Source: Taxillus chinensis
Taxonomy: Eukaryota > Streptophyta > Magnoliopsida > Santalales > Loranthaceae
Assembly (NCBI GenBank): GCA_023512835.1
Contig: CM042091.1
Location: 50,061,158 to 50,125,157, forward strand
Direction of reading: 5' to 3'
Length of the DNA: 64,000 bases
The position numbers were made by a program, and so were the translations under genes. Shown in pieces: positions 1-11,691 of this stretch. The notes under the pieces are model-generated. The model had not been told where the DNA came from. It saw nothing but the letters and a program-made list of their open reading frames with translations, and did no database searches. Positions within the stretch are counted from its first letter, which is position 1. Each line of letters opens with the position of its first letter.

Positions 1-1109
1 GATAATGCTATGAAAAAACAATTTCTTGTTTAAGTGTCTCATGTCTTACTTGGAATCTCTTACTAGATTCAGATTTGAATGCTTTTGCTTCCTTTCAATA
101 GTACAAACCTCTTTTCTCTCTACCAATGTTAATCTTCATCTTCATGAGATTGTCCTAAAACACACAATAAATAAAATAAAAGATTACAGAATAATTAAAG
201 ACGTTTGGTAATCTAGCTAATAGGAAGAAGATTATTAGAGAGATTTAAAGTAAGTAAAACTGACGGTAAAGAAAGATTAGGTGAAAGTAAGACATTTCCA
301 GCTCCTATAATTGGCATATGAGTTTTCTTAGCTACCTGAACAAGCTTAACAAGGGAAGATGGAGTGGTAATTTGAGAGAAGTTACTAGTTGTATAATTAG
401 TAGTTCCAGAATCGATAACTTAAGTGTTGCTAGTAGAGAAAAGTAAAACCAATTGAGAAGCACTCTCCTGGAATACATGAGTCACATGAGAATGAGAAGC
501 ATAGGATATAACTATTGGATATGTTTGATTTTGCCAAACTTTGCCAAACCGGTGAATGCTGACCCAAAGAAATCATGTACACTAAAAGAGCTCCAGAGTG
601 GACAACGTGCTGTCCACCTTACATGAATGCCACATGTCACATTGTTAACGCTAGATAGGAGGCCAAAGAAAGGAAGCACGCTGACCACCTTACACCAAAT
701 AACACCAATAGCATTTGGTGATGTTGCTGCAGCAGGAGCGTTTGACGGTGGCAGCAATGTCCAGTGACGGAGGCTAAGACGGCACTGACTAACGACAACG
801 ACAGCAGCGAGACGTGCGCTTGATAGCCAAAGGACGATGGAGGCAACGACAACAATGATGATGGCAAGAGCAAAGAACCAAAGGACAAACAGCTATGGAG
901 ACTCGCTTGAGCAGCAATGACGCTTGACACTTGCTTTAGTGAGTGGTGACGCAAGCATGACAAACAGTGGTGGCAACGAGTGGCTGCACGATAGGCAGTA
1001 GTGGGTAGAGAAGAAGAACAACATCCACACAAGGGAAGAGGCGAAGCTCTTACAAGGGTGACAGCGACAACTTTTTTTAATTAGGATACCAATTTGAAAA
1101 AAAGAGAAA

Positions 1110-1148
<39 letters not shown>

Positions 1149-1290
1149 TATTATTATTATTATTATTATTGAGGGATTACAAACACACATATACAATTAA
1201 GAGACCTAAATTTAAAAATAATCTTATTTAGAAAATTACATAATCATTCACATAATTATAAATATATATCAGCTAATTAATTGAAAATTC
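1..1290 (-). mobile_element. Copia G fragment (protease to 5' LTR remnant), truncated by window edge
   Basis: A decayed Copia retrotransposon on the minus strand, lying in an MSH5 intron. Bases 1-540 align by eye with the protease region of Copia E (28380-28900). On the minus strand a degenerate aspartic protease core is visible around 400-420, reading DSGTT where DSGAT is normal. Bases 600-1075 are a GC-richer leader like that of E. A primer-binding remnant (ataccaa on the plus strand) lies near 1086, and the sequence beyond it weakly resembles the E LTR up to about 1290. No gag lies between leader and protease. The rest of pol would be left of the window. Family assignment is confident; the LTR border is not. 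Confidence 0.7.
1108..1170. repeat. (AAT)n/(ATT)n microsatellite palindrome
   Basis: A run of AAT units passes directly into a run of ATT units, so the tract is its own inverted repeat and could fold into a hairpin. It sits inside the LTR remnant of Copia G. Confidence 0.9.
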
Positions 1291-1373
1291 TTTGCAATCG
1301 ATTAATTTGTGGCTTATGCAGAAAAGTTACATTCTCAAATGTTTTCACTTACCTTTTATGTAATTCTTTAAAG

Positions 1374-4272
1374 ACATGGAGAGGGCAATCGTTAGAGATT
1401 TGGTGTCTCATGTACTACTGTTCTCAACACATTTGCTCAAGGCAGTGAATTTTGCTGCCGAACTTGATTGGTAAGACTTCATTTACTTTCCAATTGCTAA
1501 GCCTGTGTGTAAACTGTTTTCTTTTCCAGTATACTAATGACCAAAATATATCCATGATGTTGTTTAGCCTTCTGTCACTGGCATTCGTTGCTCGTCAAAA
1601 CAATTATGTAAGGCCCATTTTGACTACGGAGACCTTGCTTGACATACATAATGGAAGGTAATTGTAATTAAATTGCAATAGAAGTTCAAATACGCGTGCA
1701 TGTTTTTTTTTGCTTCTTATATAGTTCAAAAATACTTCTCTGAGTAACGAGAGTTCCCTATTCCTACCAGACATGTTTTGCAGGAAATGATAGTTCCCAC
1801 ATTTATTCCCAATGACACAAAAATATGTGATGATGGTAATTTTTTTTTTAAAGAACTTTTCATAGGTTGATGTATGTAAGATAATTATTTATATTACATG
1901 TTAGTCATATGACTTCTATATACACATAGCTTGCGACCCTATTTTGTAGCCATATGTGTTACAAAGCTTCCAATAGGAAATATGTTTTCTACTTCATGAT
2001 ATCAGAGCTTAACCCGAAGTTTTGATATGAATGAGTGTTATCTAATGATTCTCCACTAGCAGTGGTCCCACTCACTAGTGAGTGGGCCAAGTTTGAGTTT
2101 TTGTTTTAGCATTAGTCACTTTTCTATACAAGTGCTTTGATCGATTAGTGTTGACCTAACCTAGATTGTTTAATTTTTGTTTATTGTCATCGTAATAGAG
2201 ACTTTGTTGAGACTGAGCAGTGCTAGGTACAACTGGCGTTGTGGCATCTTTGAGTCCCTGGCTGACGTGGAATAAGCCACATGAAGTTTTTTTCCACGAT
2301 TCGGCGTGCTTTCGTATCATCGCTCGAGCTCTTGCTCGAGCCTATGCTCAAGACAGTCTTGAGCAGGAGCTTGAGCCACCCTGCTCGAGCCTCTGTTCGA
2401 GGTGTGGTCAAGCTTGAGGCTCGAGTAGGTCTCGAGCAAGTCTCGAGCATCAGGCAAGTCTTGAGCAGGAACGAGCAAGCCTCAAGCAGGAACGAGCAAG
2501 CCTCGAGCAAGGGCTCAATCATCTTTCCCATGACCAGATCTATAGGTTTTTGGGTTCCGTCAACTGTAATTTCTGATGATAATTTTAAACGACCATAACT
2601 TTGCGCATAATGGTCCGATTTAGGCCTATTTTTTTGATTTGTAGGTATCGACAAGAGCTACAGAGCCCAAACTCCGATAAGGGATTTGCCGCTCTCAGAT
2701 TTTCAAACAACACACTCTTTTGCCTCTAAATCCAGATTTTATGCTATGCTCTACCTTCTCCTGTACTGATGCACCGTTTAAGTCTCCTCCCTACCTCTCC
2801 TACTCTTTTTTTCTCTATCTCAGATGTGGTGCGTTATGCGTTAAGTTTTAAGTAATTTTACTGACATGACAATTGCTACATTAGTCAGGAACGCAACCGG
2901 GATGCAATGCCGGTTGCAAATAGACTATTTCATTGAGAATACTCACTGTTTTCCCTCTCTTTTATTTTATTAAACCTATTTATTATTTATTTAATGGACT
3001 GGGCCCCAATTGAATGTTTTGTAATCCTTATAAATAAATAGCCATTTAACCTAGTGGGGTTAACTTATTTCCCCTCTAGTGTCGTCTCTCTCTCCCATTC
3101 TTCTACAGCTTTCTATGGTATTAGAGCAAGATCAATCAACCCTAGGTTTGATTGGTTTTCACCATCTTCTCTACTTCTTTATAATTTCTTTTTCTGGTGG
3201 ACACGATTGTCCATGGCTTTTAGGCCATCAACAATTAGTCGATCATTTTTGTATCTTTTGCTTCAACATTCATAGAGTTTACCTTTTTTTTTTTTAAATT
3301 TTCCTTCTTTTCTACATCTCTTTGAAGAAATAATTCGTGTTAACTATTCTATTTTCATTTGGTTCATCTAGAAAGAACACAACCCATGTATTTTTGAAAA
3401 TGTAGAGAATTGTATTCAACGCGTGTAAGGGAATTTGTGGGATTTATTGTTAGATTTAGTGGTGTTGCAATGCCTCTTTTGATGATGACATCTATGACCT
3501 ACGTGTGTGTCGTCTCTTGTACGGAGGTGTTTCTTTTGGTGGTTTTTTAAAATAAATTATTGTCTTTTGGAAAAAAAAATATGTTTGCTCACTGGATGCC
3601 ACAATAATGAAGTCTAATGGTTTTGCCGCCTAGCAATGGGACCCACCTCAATAGTGATCTAGATATCCTATATCCAAAGAAATCCAATTAACATATGCTT
3701 ATCACAGCACATACCAGATTGTGAAACCCAACAATAGAACATTGTGGCTAACAATGCAATTATTGCAGGTATTAAACACCCCCCCCCCCCCCCCCCCCCC
3801 CCAAAGAAAAAAAAAAAGAAAAGAAAAAGAAAAAGAAAAAATAAATAAATATTAAAAAAACTATTTTAGAAAAAGAAACAACCAAATGCGAATTAGATTG
3901 GTATTGAAATGTGATAGAAAGGTTCAACAAAGGTCACGAGAAAGACCATGTCCATCGATATTAAAGAGAATGTTGTCTACAGGGGAAAGATTCTTTTAGA
4001 CATTAACTTATGATACAATGTTAATGATAGGGAGAAAATATAACTAGAGTGCATAGTGATGCACTAATAGGTTTATGCCAAAGCTATCTATAATGGGTTT
4101 CAATGCTTATAATATGGAAAACCTGTATTTTATTAATATAGTGTATATATATACATAAAGAGAGATAGATACACTAGTAATCCTCCTAATATTTTAGGGT
4201 TGTAACATTTCAGGGCAGGTTAATATCATTACTGGCCCAAACTATTCTGGGAAAAGTATCTATATAAAGCAG
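1374..4272 (+). CDS. MSH5: MSH5, middle exons (DNA mismatch-repair MutS homologue 5), 5' block
   Basis: Four coding exons of a plant MSH5: 1374-1470, 1568-1657, 1771-1835 and 4214-4272. Each has AG before it and GT after it, and phases join cleanly. The first begins DMERAIVRDLV, part of the MutS core. The second contains ARQNNYVRPIL, the third VLQEM followed by FIPNDTK. The fourth carries Walker A, GPNYSGKS, of the MutS ATPase. MSH5 pairs with MSH4 as a meiotic clamp that stabilises recombination intermediates for class I crossovers. It is a nuclear protein of about 800 residues, so the N-terminal half lies left of the window. The 2.4-kb intron before the Walker A exon holds decayed LTR sequence. 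I see no stop or frameshift. Identification rests on recognised MSH5 motifs and is strong. Confidence 0.93.
1850..2850 (+). repeat. Decayed LTR-type sequence with CTCGAG-rich segment
   Basis: Intronic and non-coding. A primer-site-like string, TGATATCAGAGC, near 1998 follows an AT-rich stretch and suggests an old LTR end. Bases 2300-2515 are packed with variants of GCTCGAGC and GTCTTGAGCA, including a repeated unit reading GGAACGAGCAAGCCTC. Apparent ORFs here are by-products of the repeats. I cannot name the family. Confidence 0.35.
2850..3290 (+). mobile_element. 5' remnant of an LTR retrotransposon (LTR end, primer site, leader)
   Basis: A TATAAATA box lies at 3029-3036. About 80 bp further, TGGTATTAGAGC at 3116-3127 matches the initiator-Met primer-binding sequence with one change. 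That order (TATA box, R/U5, primer site) is the 5' end of an LTR element. No gag or pol follows; the sequence degrades into T-rich DNA by 3290. Sense strand is the same as MSH5. Confidence 0.45.
3779..3840. repeat. 24-base poly-C followed by A/G-rich tract
   Basis: An unbroken run of C at 3779-3802 passes into A and AAAAG repeats. It lies in the MSH5 intron. Its length may be unreliable in an assembly. Confidence 0.8.
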
Positions 4273-4595
4273 GTTAGTGATTTCATGGATACCCATTCTT
4301 GCAAATGCAGCTCCCTTCTCTTGAAATTTGCTTTAAATTATGGTCAATTGTGTTTGTGTTGCTAGTTTTGTTGTGCGCATATGTTGCGTGATGCTTTCCT
4401 TGGTCCTAGCAGACTTTGTATTTTTCAAGATATCAGTTCTCTATGCCTCCTTCCCCAATTGGCTATTTATTTATGAGTAATAATCCACATTTTTTGCTGC
4501 ATGCATTTGTCTAGTCTAGTAATGCTCTTACACGTGTTTTGTGGGTAACAATATCAAGTACTTTCGCACACTCATTCATACATATTTAAGCACTC

Positions 4596-4794
4596 ATTCA
4601 TTAGATTGTAATAGAGTAACTAGTTGGATTGCAATATTTCATAATTAGTAATTTATGGGAAATTAGGAATATGATATAATTAGAATTGATTATGATTAAT
4701 ATTCTAATTATAAATTTTCATGGATGAGTTTTTTCTTCTGTATAAATATATAATCATACATTGTATTCAAGAAAATATAAAAGATATTAGTTTT
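4596..4794 (+). repeat. Copia D 5' LTR, main part
   Basis: Aligns along its length with the 3' LTR at 37196-37398. The initial TGTT is eroded. The last five bases, GTTTT (4790-4794), are the left copy of the TSD made by Gypsy A; the right copy at 33002-33006 continues with the missing LTR end GTATCA. Confidence 0.9.
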
Positions 4795-7222
4795 TGTCAT
4801 GCCCCAACTCTGGGGGACCCGAAACTGGGCATGTGACTACTTCCCTACCCGCACCCGAGGGCAAGGGGTTGGTGACTAGCACCAAAAGTGGCACACTGCG
4901 GGTGCTGCCCAAATGCACCTGTACAATCATATAATAGGTGTACTCCCATATATTCCCAAAACTATACAATCGAATGAAATATTAAATAAAATATCATCAT
5001 AGTATAGCATATATATCATGCAAAATAGCAAAATAGCCACGGACCTATGTCCGAAAAGAAAATACAATAATCATACAAAATAGTCAAAATGGATATAGTC
5101 CCATACATTAACAAGGGCTGGTTTGCTCGACTGCAAACCCCAAGGCTACCTCTTGCCTGAACCTGAAAGTCAAGACAGGAAGACAGGGTGAGCACAAGGC
5201 TCAGTAGGTGACCTACAATACATTACCCGTGTATACATGTGCCAATAAATGCATAATCATACAATAATGTATAAAGTTTCCTATGTAATACCAACGGAAG
5301 GATAAACACACACAACAGCATCCACACAATATAGTACTACGCAATACAAATGAAAGCATAAACGCACAAGGTCCACACAATCAAGTCATGCAGACTTTAC
5401 AACTCGGTTGATTAGCATACGGTAAGGCTCTTACAGTATACCCGCCACAGTGGGAACAGAGCATAAAAGCAACCACCTATGGGACCTTCCATTGTCAACC
5501 AGCCATATAGGGGACCTCGTCTCTAAGCCAGCCCTATATGGGACCTCGGTTGATCAGCTCATCATCAACAATTCAACCCAAGTATGGCCTTAGGGTTTTA
5601 CAACACTCCTCTGCAATAGAGGCCAGTCACAAATCTATCCTCATGTCTTGACCCAAAAGAGAGAATTTTCATAGAAGGTGTTTTCTTGTAATAATAAAAA
5701 ATCCCGGTAATGGTTTTTCATATCATAACTAAGATAATCTGATTTTTTTTAAATTTTTTTGAGAGGTTTAACCCTACTTTACAAGTAGTCACCTTAATAA
5801 AAAATTGAATTTTTCTGAGATTTAGTGCTAATTTTCATTTTTTACATTTAGAAGGAATGAGAATTTAATTTTTTAGTATTTTTTATTAAATTCAAAAGGG
5901 GGATATTTACTTATTTACACTGTAACTTAAGTAAATTTGAAAATAGAACGATACTGTGGAACTACAATGCGGAATTGCAGACCCGAAGACTTGAAGCTCT
6001 GACCTTCGAACTTCGAACCTTCAAACCTTCACCTTCAACCTTCAAACCTCAACAAACTACGATTTATACCATATAACGCATCCTAAACGTATCTAAATCC
6101 GCAAAGTAACCACACACACACATATATATACACAGATTACTGTTTTAGATCTAGGTACAGGTTTGTAGGTCTCAAAGTGAGTTTAGAGGGGGGGGGGGGG
6201 GAATAGATTATTTTCGCGGAAGCTAAGACTGTAGATGGGACAGATCTTAGATATCAAGTGAATATTCCTACGGATGTCAATACTAAGAGATTGACTCCGT
6301 TTGGAATGTTCTAAGATAGATTTTGATTGTGGATAAACAACACAGAGAGTAGACTAGATGCTGGATGTTGGATCTGTTTAAACAAGATTGTATGATGAAT
6401 CATTAAAGGATGTTCTTGTTCTTTGATCAACTCGGCGCACAACACTTGGAAGAAGTCTCTTAGAGTCTCTCTCTTTAGTGTTGAAACTCTCAAGTTAATT
6501 CTCAAAAGTTATTTCTTTAATGCCTGTCAGAATATTATATCTTGTGTTCTGTGTTTCTCACTTTTTGTGAGAGTTTGACTCGTATCATCGTTAAGTGTGT
6601 GAGAGATATATTTTAAGGTTATAGTGCATGTGTGCCTTGTCGTCCATCCCGACATTTTGACTTCCTGCCACTTAAAATGCGGAAGTACAAGGGATGGGTT
6701 TATCTGCTCCGAGTCTGCAGATCTGTTGCCCATGTTGCGTATTTGCATGCCCATACTGGTACAGTCGATCTTGGCTGTTCATCCGTTGATGGTAGTTGGC
6801 AGTCATTAATGCAATAATAAATGCGCTCAACTGCTCAGTACGGCGCAGGCTTACTGTATAAACCCTAGCTGAAGATATCGGTAAGTAAGATGCTTAGGGT
6901 TATGAGTTTGCCTTGAAGGTCTGGTGACTCGAAGATTTACCTCGAAGATTTGGGTCGAGCCTCTTTTAGTGTACAATGATATTCAGGCTTCGACAGCGTT
7001 ACCTCCTGCGAGTCTTCGACTATGATTTTCTTTTTCTTCTAGTCTTCTAGCCCAGTAGTTCTCAGATTCAAACAGGCTCACTCTATAATATGGTCTTCGA
7101 CTCTTTGCTAAGGCGCCTAGAGTGGTTTCCTAACGAGTGTACGGAGTTACTACTAGCTGCGAGTCTTCGACTTTGTGTCTTCGAGTCTCTGAGGACGACA
7201 GATTACAGGTTGGTTTAAGTCT

Positions 7223-7431
7223 TGTACAAAACAAATATTTTATATATATTTCACACTTCTGTATACAATGGATGTTTACACATTTATACAGAAAAGAAAC
7301 CTATCTATGGAATGTATAATTATGATCAATCATAATCAATCTCATTTATAGCATATCCCTAATTTTCACATATTACCAAATATGAAATATTGCAATCCCA
7401 CTAATTACTCTATTATTCAATTACAATAACA
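7223..7431 (-). repeat. Copia B 3' LTR
   Basis: The 209-bp LTR next to the polypurine tract (7432-7444, purines on the minus strand). It is matched by the copy at 14983-15191. Confidence 0.92.
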
Positions 7432-7435
7432 CTCC

Positions 7436-10400
7436 TCAAGTTGGAGCATAGATATTAATCAAGTCCAACTTGTTACAAAGATAAGCCACTCGAACCCCGT
7501 TTAGAGCTTTGGTGAATATATCACATGATTGTTCTCCAGTCTTCAGATATCCTGTAGAAATTAACCCAAGTTGAATTTTCTCGCGAACGAAATGGCAATT
7601 GTTTTCAATATGCTTAGTTCGCTCATGAAACACAGGATTTGAGGCAATATGAAGGGCAGCCTGATTATCATACCATAGCTTTGCTGGTACAGAAGTTTTA
7701 AGACCAATGTCATTTTAGAGACGAAAGATCCACATAATCTCACATGCAGACTGTGCCATGGCCCTATATTCTGACTCAGCACTGGATCGTGACACAACAA
7801 TTTGTTTCTTACTCTTACAGTTTGTTTCTTACTCTTCTATGAGATTAAATTGCCTCCAACAAAGACCCAATAACCTGTGATGGATCTTTTATCCACTGGA
7901 TAACCTGCCCAATCTGCATCTGAAAAATATTCAATCTGTGTGAGTCCATGATTTTTGTATAAGAGACCACGTCTAGGTGCTCCTTTTAAGTAACACAGAA
8001 TCTGCTTCAATGTTGTCCAATGATCAACTGTTGGAGATGACATGAATTGACTAACAACACTAATTGAATAGGCAATATCTGGACGGGTGACAATAAGATA
8101 ATTTAACTTCCCAACCAACCTTTGATATCTCTCAGGGTTGTCAAATGGTGTCCCTTCTCCTGTGAGATGGATATTTGGAGTCATTGGAGTATTACAAGGC
8201 TTCACTCCCAATTTGCCTGTTTCAGTTAATAATTTCAGTTAATAAATCAAGGACATATTTCCTCTGAGAGAGAAAGATACTGCGTTTACTCCTTGTCACC
8301 TCAACACCTAAGAAATATTTGAGCAATCCCAAGTCCTTCGTGTGAAATTGAGTATGAAGAAAGGACTTAAGAGATGAAATACCCAAAGTATCACTGCCAG
8401 TAATAACAATATTATCTACATATACCACCAAAAGTATGAGACCACTGGTTCATTGCTTGTAGAATACCGAATGGTCATGCTGGCTCTTAATCATGCCCTA
8501 TGTTTCAATAGCTTGACTAAATTTACCAAACCAAGCACGAGAATTCTGTTCAAACCATATAAAGATTTCCGAAGATGACAAACACTCCCAGACTCCCCCT
8601 GAGCAACGAATCCCGAAGGTTGCTCCATATACACCTCTTCGTGGAGATCACCATGAAGAAAGACATTTTTAATATCCAATTGATGTAGGGGCCAAAAGTG
8701 AATAGTGGCCATAGAAATAAACAAGCGAACAGAAGTCAATTTGGCAACAGGAGAGAAAATATCAGAATAGTCGACACCATATGTTTGGGCATAACCTTTA
8801 GCAACAAGATGAGCTTTTAACCGAGTAATAGTCCAATTAGGATTAACCTTAACTACGAACATCCACTTGCAGCCGATAGCACGTTTCCCTGAAGGTAAAT
8901 GAACTAAGTCTCAAGTACCATTTTCTAAAGCCTGCATTTCATCAAGCATTGCTTGGCACCAACCAGGGTGAGAAAGGGCTTCATGAACAGTTTTAGGCAC
9001 ACTAGTAGAATCAAGAGAGGCAACAAAAGAACGAGAAGAAGAAGACAAACAATCGTAAGAAACGAAAGAGGAAATAGGAAAAGTGCAGCTGTGAGTACCT
9101 TCGCGTAAGGCAATAGGAAGATCATCACTTGGATCAGGATCTGAGGATGAAAAAGTTGATGCAGAACATGAATCAAGAGGGCTGCGCCTGGAGTACACGT
9201 TAGTAATAGGATATTTGTGAGTGGCAGGAGGAGCAGGGCCCGTGACAGTTGTAGAAGGTGTGAGAGAATACACCAATAAATCATCAGCTGCATCATCATT
9301 TGCCCCCGGAGGAGTGGGAGGTGGAGAAGACAAAAAATAAGGTGTATCTTCCATGAAGGTAATATCAATAAAGACAAGATACCTATTGAGACTAGGACAA
9401 TAACAACGATTTTTGAAGACGAAGATATCCAAGAAAAACACACTTTAAGAACTTAGGATCTAATTTAGTGACATGTGTGCGAACATCACGAACAAAGCAA
9501 GTGCTACCAAATATTTTAGGATCAATCAGAAAAATAGACTTGTGGGGAAAGAGAGTTTTATAAGGGATTTCACTATGAAGAATAGATGAGGGCATATGAT
9601 TAATTAAGAAACATGCGGTAGAAACTGCATTGGCCCAAAAAGATTTTGGAACATTCATTTGAAATAAAAGGGCACGTGTAGTTTCAAGAAGATGTCTGTT
9701 CTTTCGTTCGGCCACACCATTTTGAGATGGAGTATCGACACAGGAAGTTTCATGAAGCATGGCATGTCACAAAAATTTTGAAAATATATTTGGGTATACT
9801 CTTTGGCATTGTCATTACGGAAACGATGAATGGAAATATTGAAATGAGTTTTGATTTCATCACAAAAAGCACAAAAGATAGAAAAAAGTTCAGAGCGATT
9901 TTTCATTAAATACAATCAAGTGACACGAGAATAGTCATCCACAAAGGTAACAAAGTATTTAAATCCAGATTTAGATATAATAGGACAAGGACCCCAAACA
10001 TCAGAATGAACTAATTCAAAAGGAACACTAGCACGTTTATTGATTCTCGGACTAGAACTAAAGCGATGGTGTTTGGCATACTGACATGACTCACAATTTA
10101 AAAAAGACACATGACTAAATTGTGGACAAAGCTTTTTAAGCACGGGAAGGGATGGATTACCCAACTTACAATGTTCTTTGAAGGGAGATGTAACACCAGA
10201 GCAAGCAGCAGACGGAGTGAGTGGGGTATTAAGGGCGTAGAGGCCTCCAGATTCATGTCCTTTACCAATAATCTTCTTCGTTGTAAGATCCTAAAATAAG
10301 CAATGGTCGGGAAAAAAAGGTAATGGAACAATTAAGATCACGAGTGAGCTGACTTACTGAAATTAAATTAAAAGATAAATTAGGTAAATGTAAGACTGAT

Positions 10401-10714
10401 GACAACGGTAGTAAAGGGGTTGGTTTAGTTGTTCCAGTCCTACGAAGACAAGATGATGACCTATCAGCTAAGGTAACGGTAGATCGAGAGGCGTGATGCT
10501 GGTAATTAGTAAAGAGACTAGAATTACCCGTCATATGATCGGTGGCACTAGAATCAATGATCCATTTGGAGGATGAGGAAAGAAGACACTTATTGGGAAT
10601 ACCTGAATCAGCAATAACAATAACAGAAGAAGATGAAGACTTTAATGATTCTTGATATTGGGAAAACTTGGCAAATTCGTCCGCAGAGATACAATCTATC
10701 GGTTGTGCATCCAT
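7436..10714 (-). pseudogene. Copia B pol remnant (protease, integrase, RT, RNase H)
   Basis: Protease at 10262-10714 has DSSATDHMTG in place of DSGATDHMTG. The GAG-pre-integrase domain (9916-10331) keeps GNPSLPVLKKL and the C-x2-C of CESCQYAK. The integrase core is at 9392-9990, with SDVWGP, RNDNAKEY and the ERKNRH box visible but broken by frameshifts near 9750 and 9915. RT at 8222-8862 has YVDN instead of YVDD, removing a catalytic Asp. RNase H at 7436-8211 keeps FSDADWAG and ends at the polypurine tract. Frameshifts and stops separate most domains, so no polyprotein can be made. Upstream sequence passes directly to leader without gag. Confidence 0.85.
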
Positions 10715-11099
10715 AATTCAAAAAGAAACCGTCACGTCACAGGCTGAGCCCGTTACTCCGGCTGAGTTGACCACAAATAAAACAACCCAATATATGAAAC
10801 AGATCACTGTCGACGTTCAAATAATGGAAGCATTGAAGCTAAGATGGAAGACGAGATGGGCAGAGGTGTCAACGATCTGAAACGTCAATGAACATAGACA
10901 AATAGTTGATCGTGATTTCCAAAGGCATCAAAGACGTGACTATCGGGGACGTTGGGGACGTGTGAACTGTCAGGAAAGTGCAAGATGCTGGAATTCAATG
11001 TCGGATGTGACTCAGGTGCATAGTTATTAAAGGCGCGCCTTAGGCGTGCCTAGGCGCAAAACCCAGGCGGGCACAGGGGTTGCGCCCGCCTTCCTTCCA

Positions 11100-11660
11100 G
11101 GCGACGCGACATCTGTGAAGCGCAGATTAAGCGCGCTTTTTAGCGCTTCGTCCCCAGGCGCTAGGCATCGCGAAGGCGCGCCTAGCGTAGACGACGCGAT
11201 TGTCCGTATATATCGAGACGAAAAAAGAAAAGAAAAGGAAAGAATATATCGTGCGTACCAGCGACGACCTTCGAAGACCTTCGAGGACCTTCGGGGAGCT
11301 TCGGCGACCGCGAACCAGGTGCGTCCGTCGTTCTCTCTTCTCTTTTCTCTCTTTTCTCTTCTCTCTTCTCTCTTCTCTTTTCTCTTTTCTCTCTTCGGCG
11401 ACCTTCTGCGACGATGCAGCTCTCTGCGACGAGTCCCGACGATGCAGCTCTCTGCGACGCGTTGCATCGTCGATCCCGGCGATGCGTACCCGGGGCCACG
11501 ACACTGCGACGCGTCGCATCTTCTCTCGGTCGTCTCGCACCTCTCTGCGACGCGTTGCGTCTCTGTTATTGTAGTGTCCGATCGTTGTTTTTTTTATTAA
11601 TTCCAGCGACGCGTAAGGCTTTGTTTTTGTTCCTGTTTTTTTTTACTGCTCAATCTTAAT
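11100..11660 (+). promoter_or_regulatory. GC-rich 5' region of the hAT element
   Basis: CpG-rich and CT-rich sequence between the left end and the transposase start. It contains repeated strings such as GATGCAGCTCTCTGCGACG (two copies near 11413 and 11440) and a run of TTCTCTCTTCTC. Open frames on both strands here are low-complexity. It is likely the untranslated/promoter part of the transposase gene; that role is inferred from position. Confidence 0.4.
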
Positions 11661-11691
11661 ATCTAATACTCATTATTTTTGGGTAGATATT

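Noticed and set aside
3779..3802. Poly-C tract as a functional site
   Set aside because: A long homopolymer in an intron is more likely slippage or an assembly effect; no partner motif seen.
9727..10299. Plus-strand ORFs over Copia B
   Set aside because: Antisense shadows of integrase and pre-integrase text on the minus strand.
11027..11600. Overlapping ORFs of 100-184 residues on both strands
   Set aside because: Rich in Arg/Glu/Lys or Ser/Leu because of CT and CG repeats in the hAT 5' region; several frames are open at once and no domain is seen.
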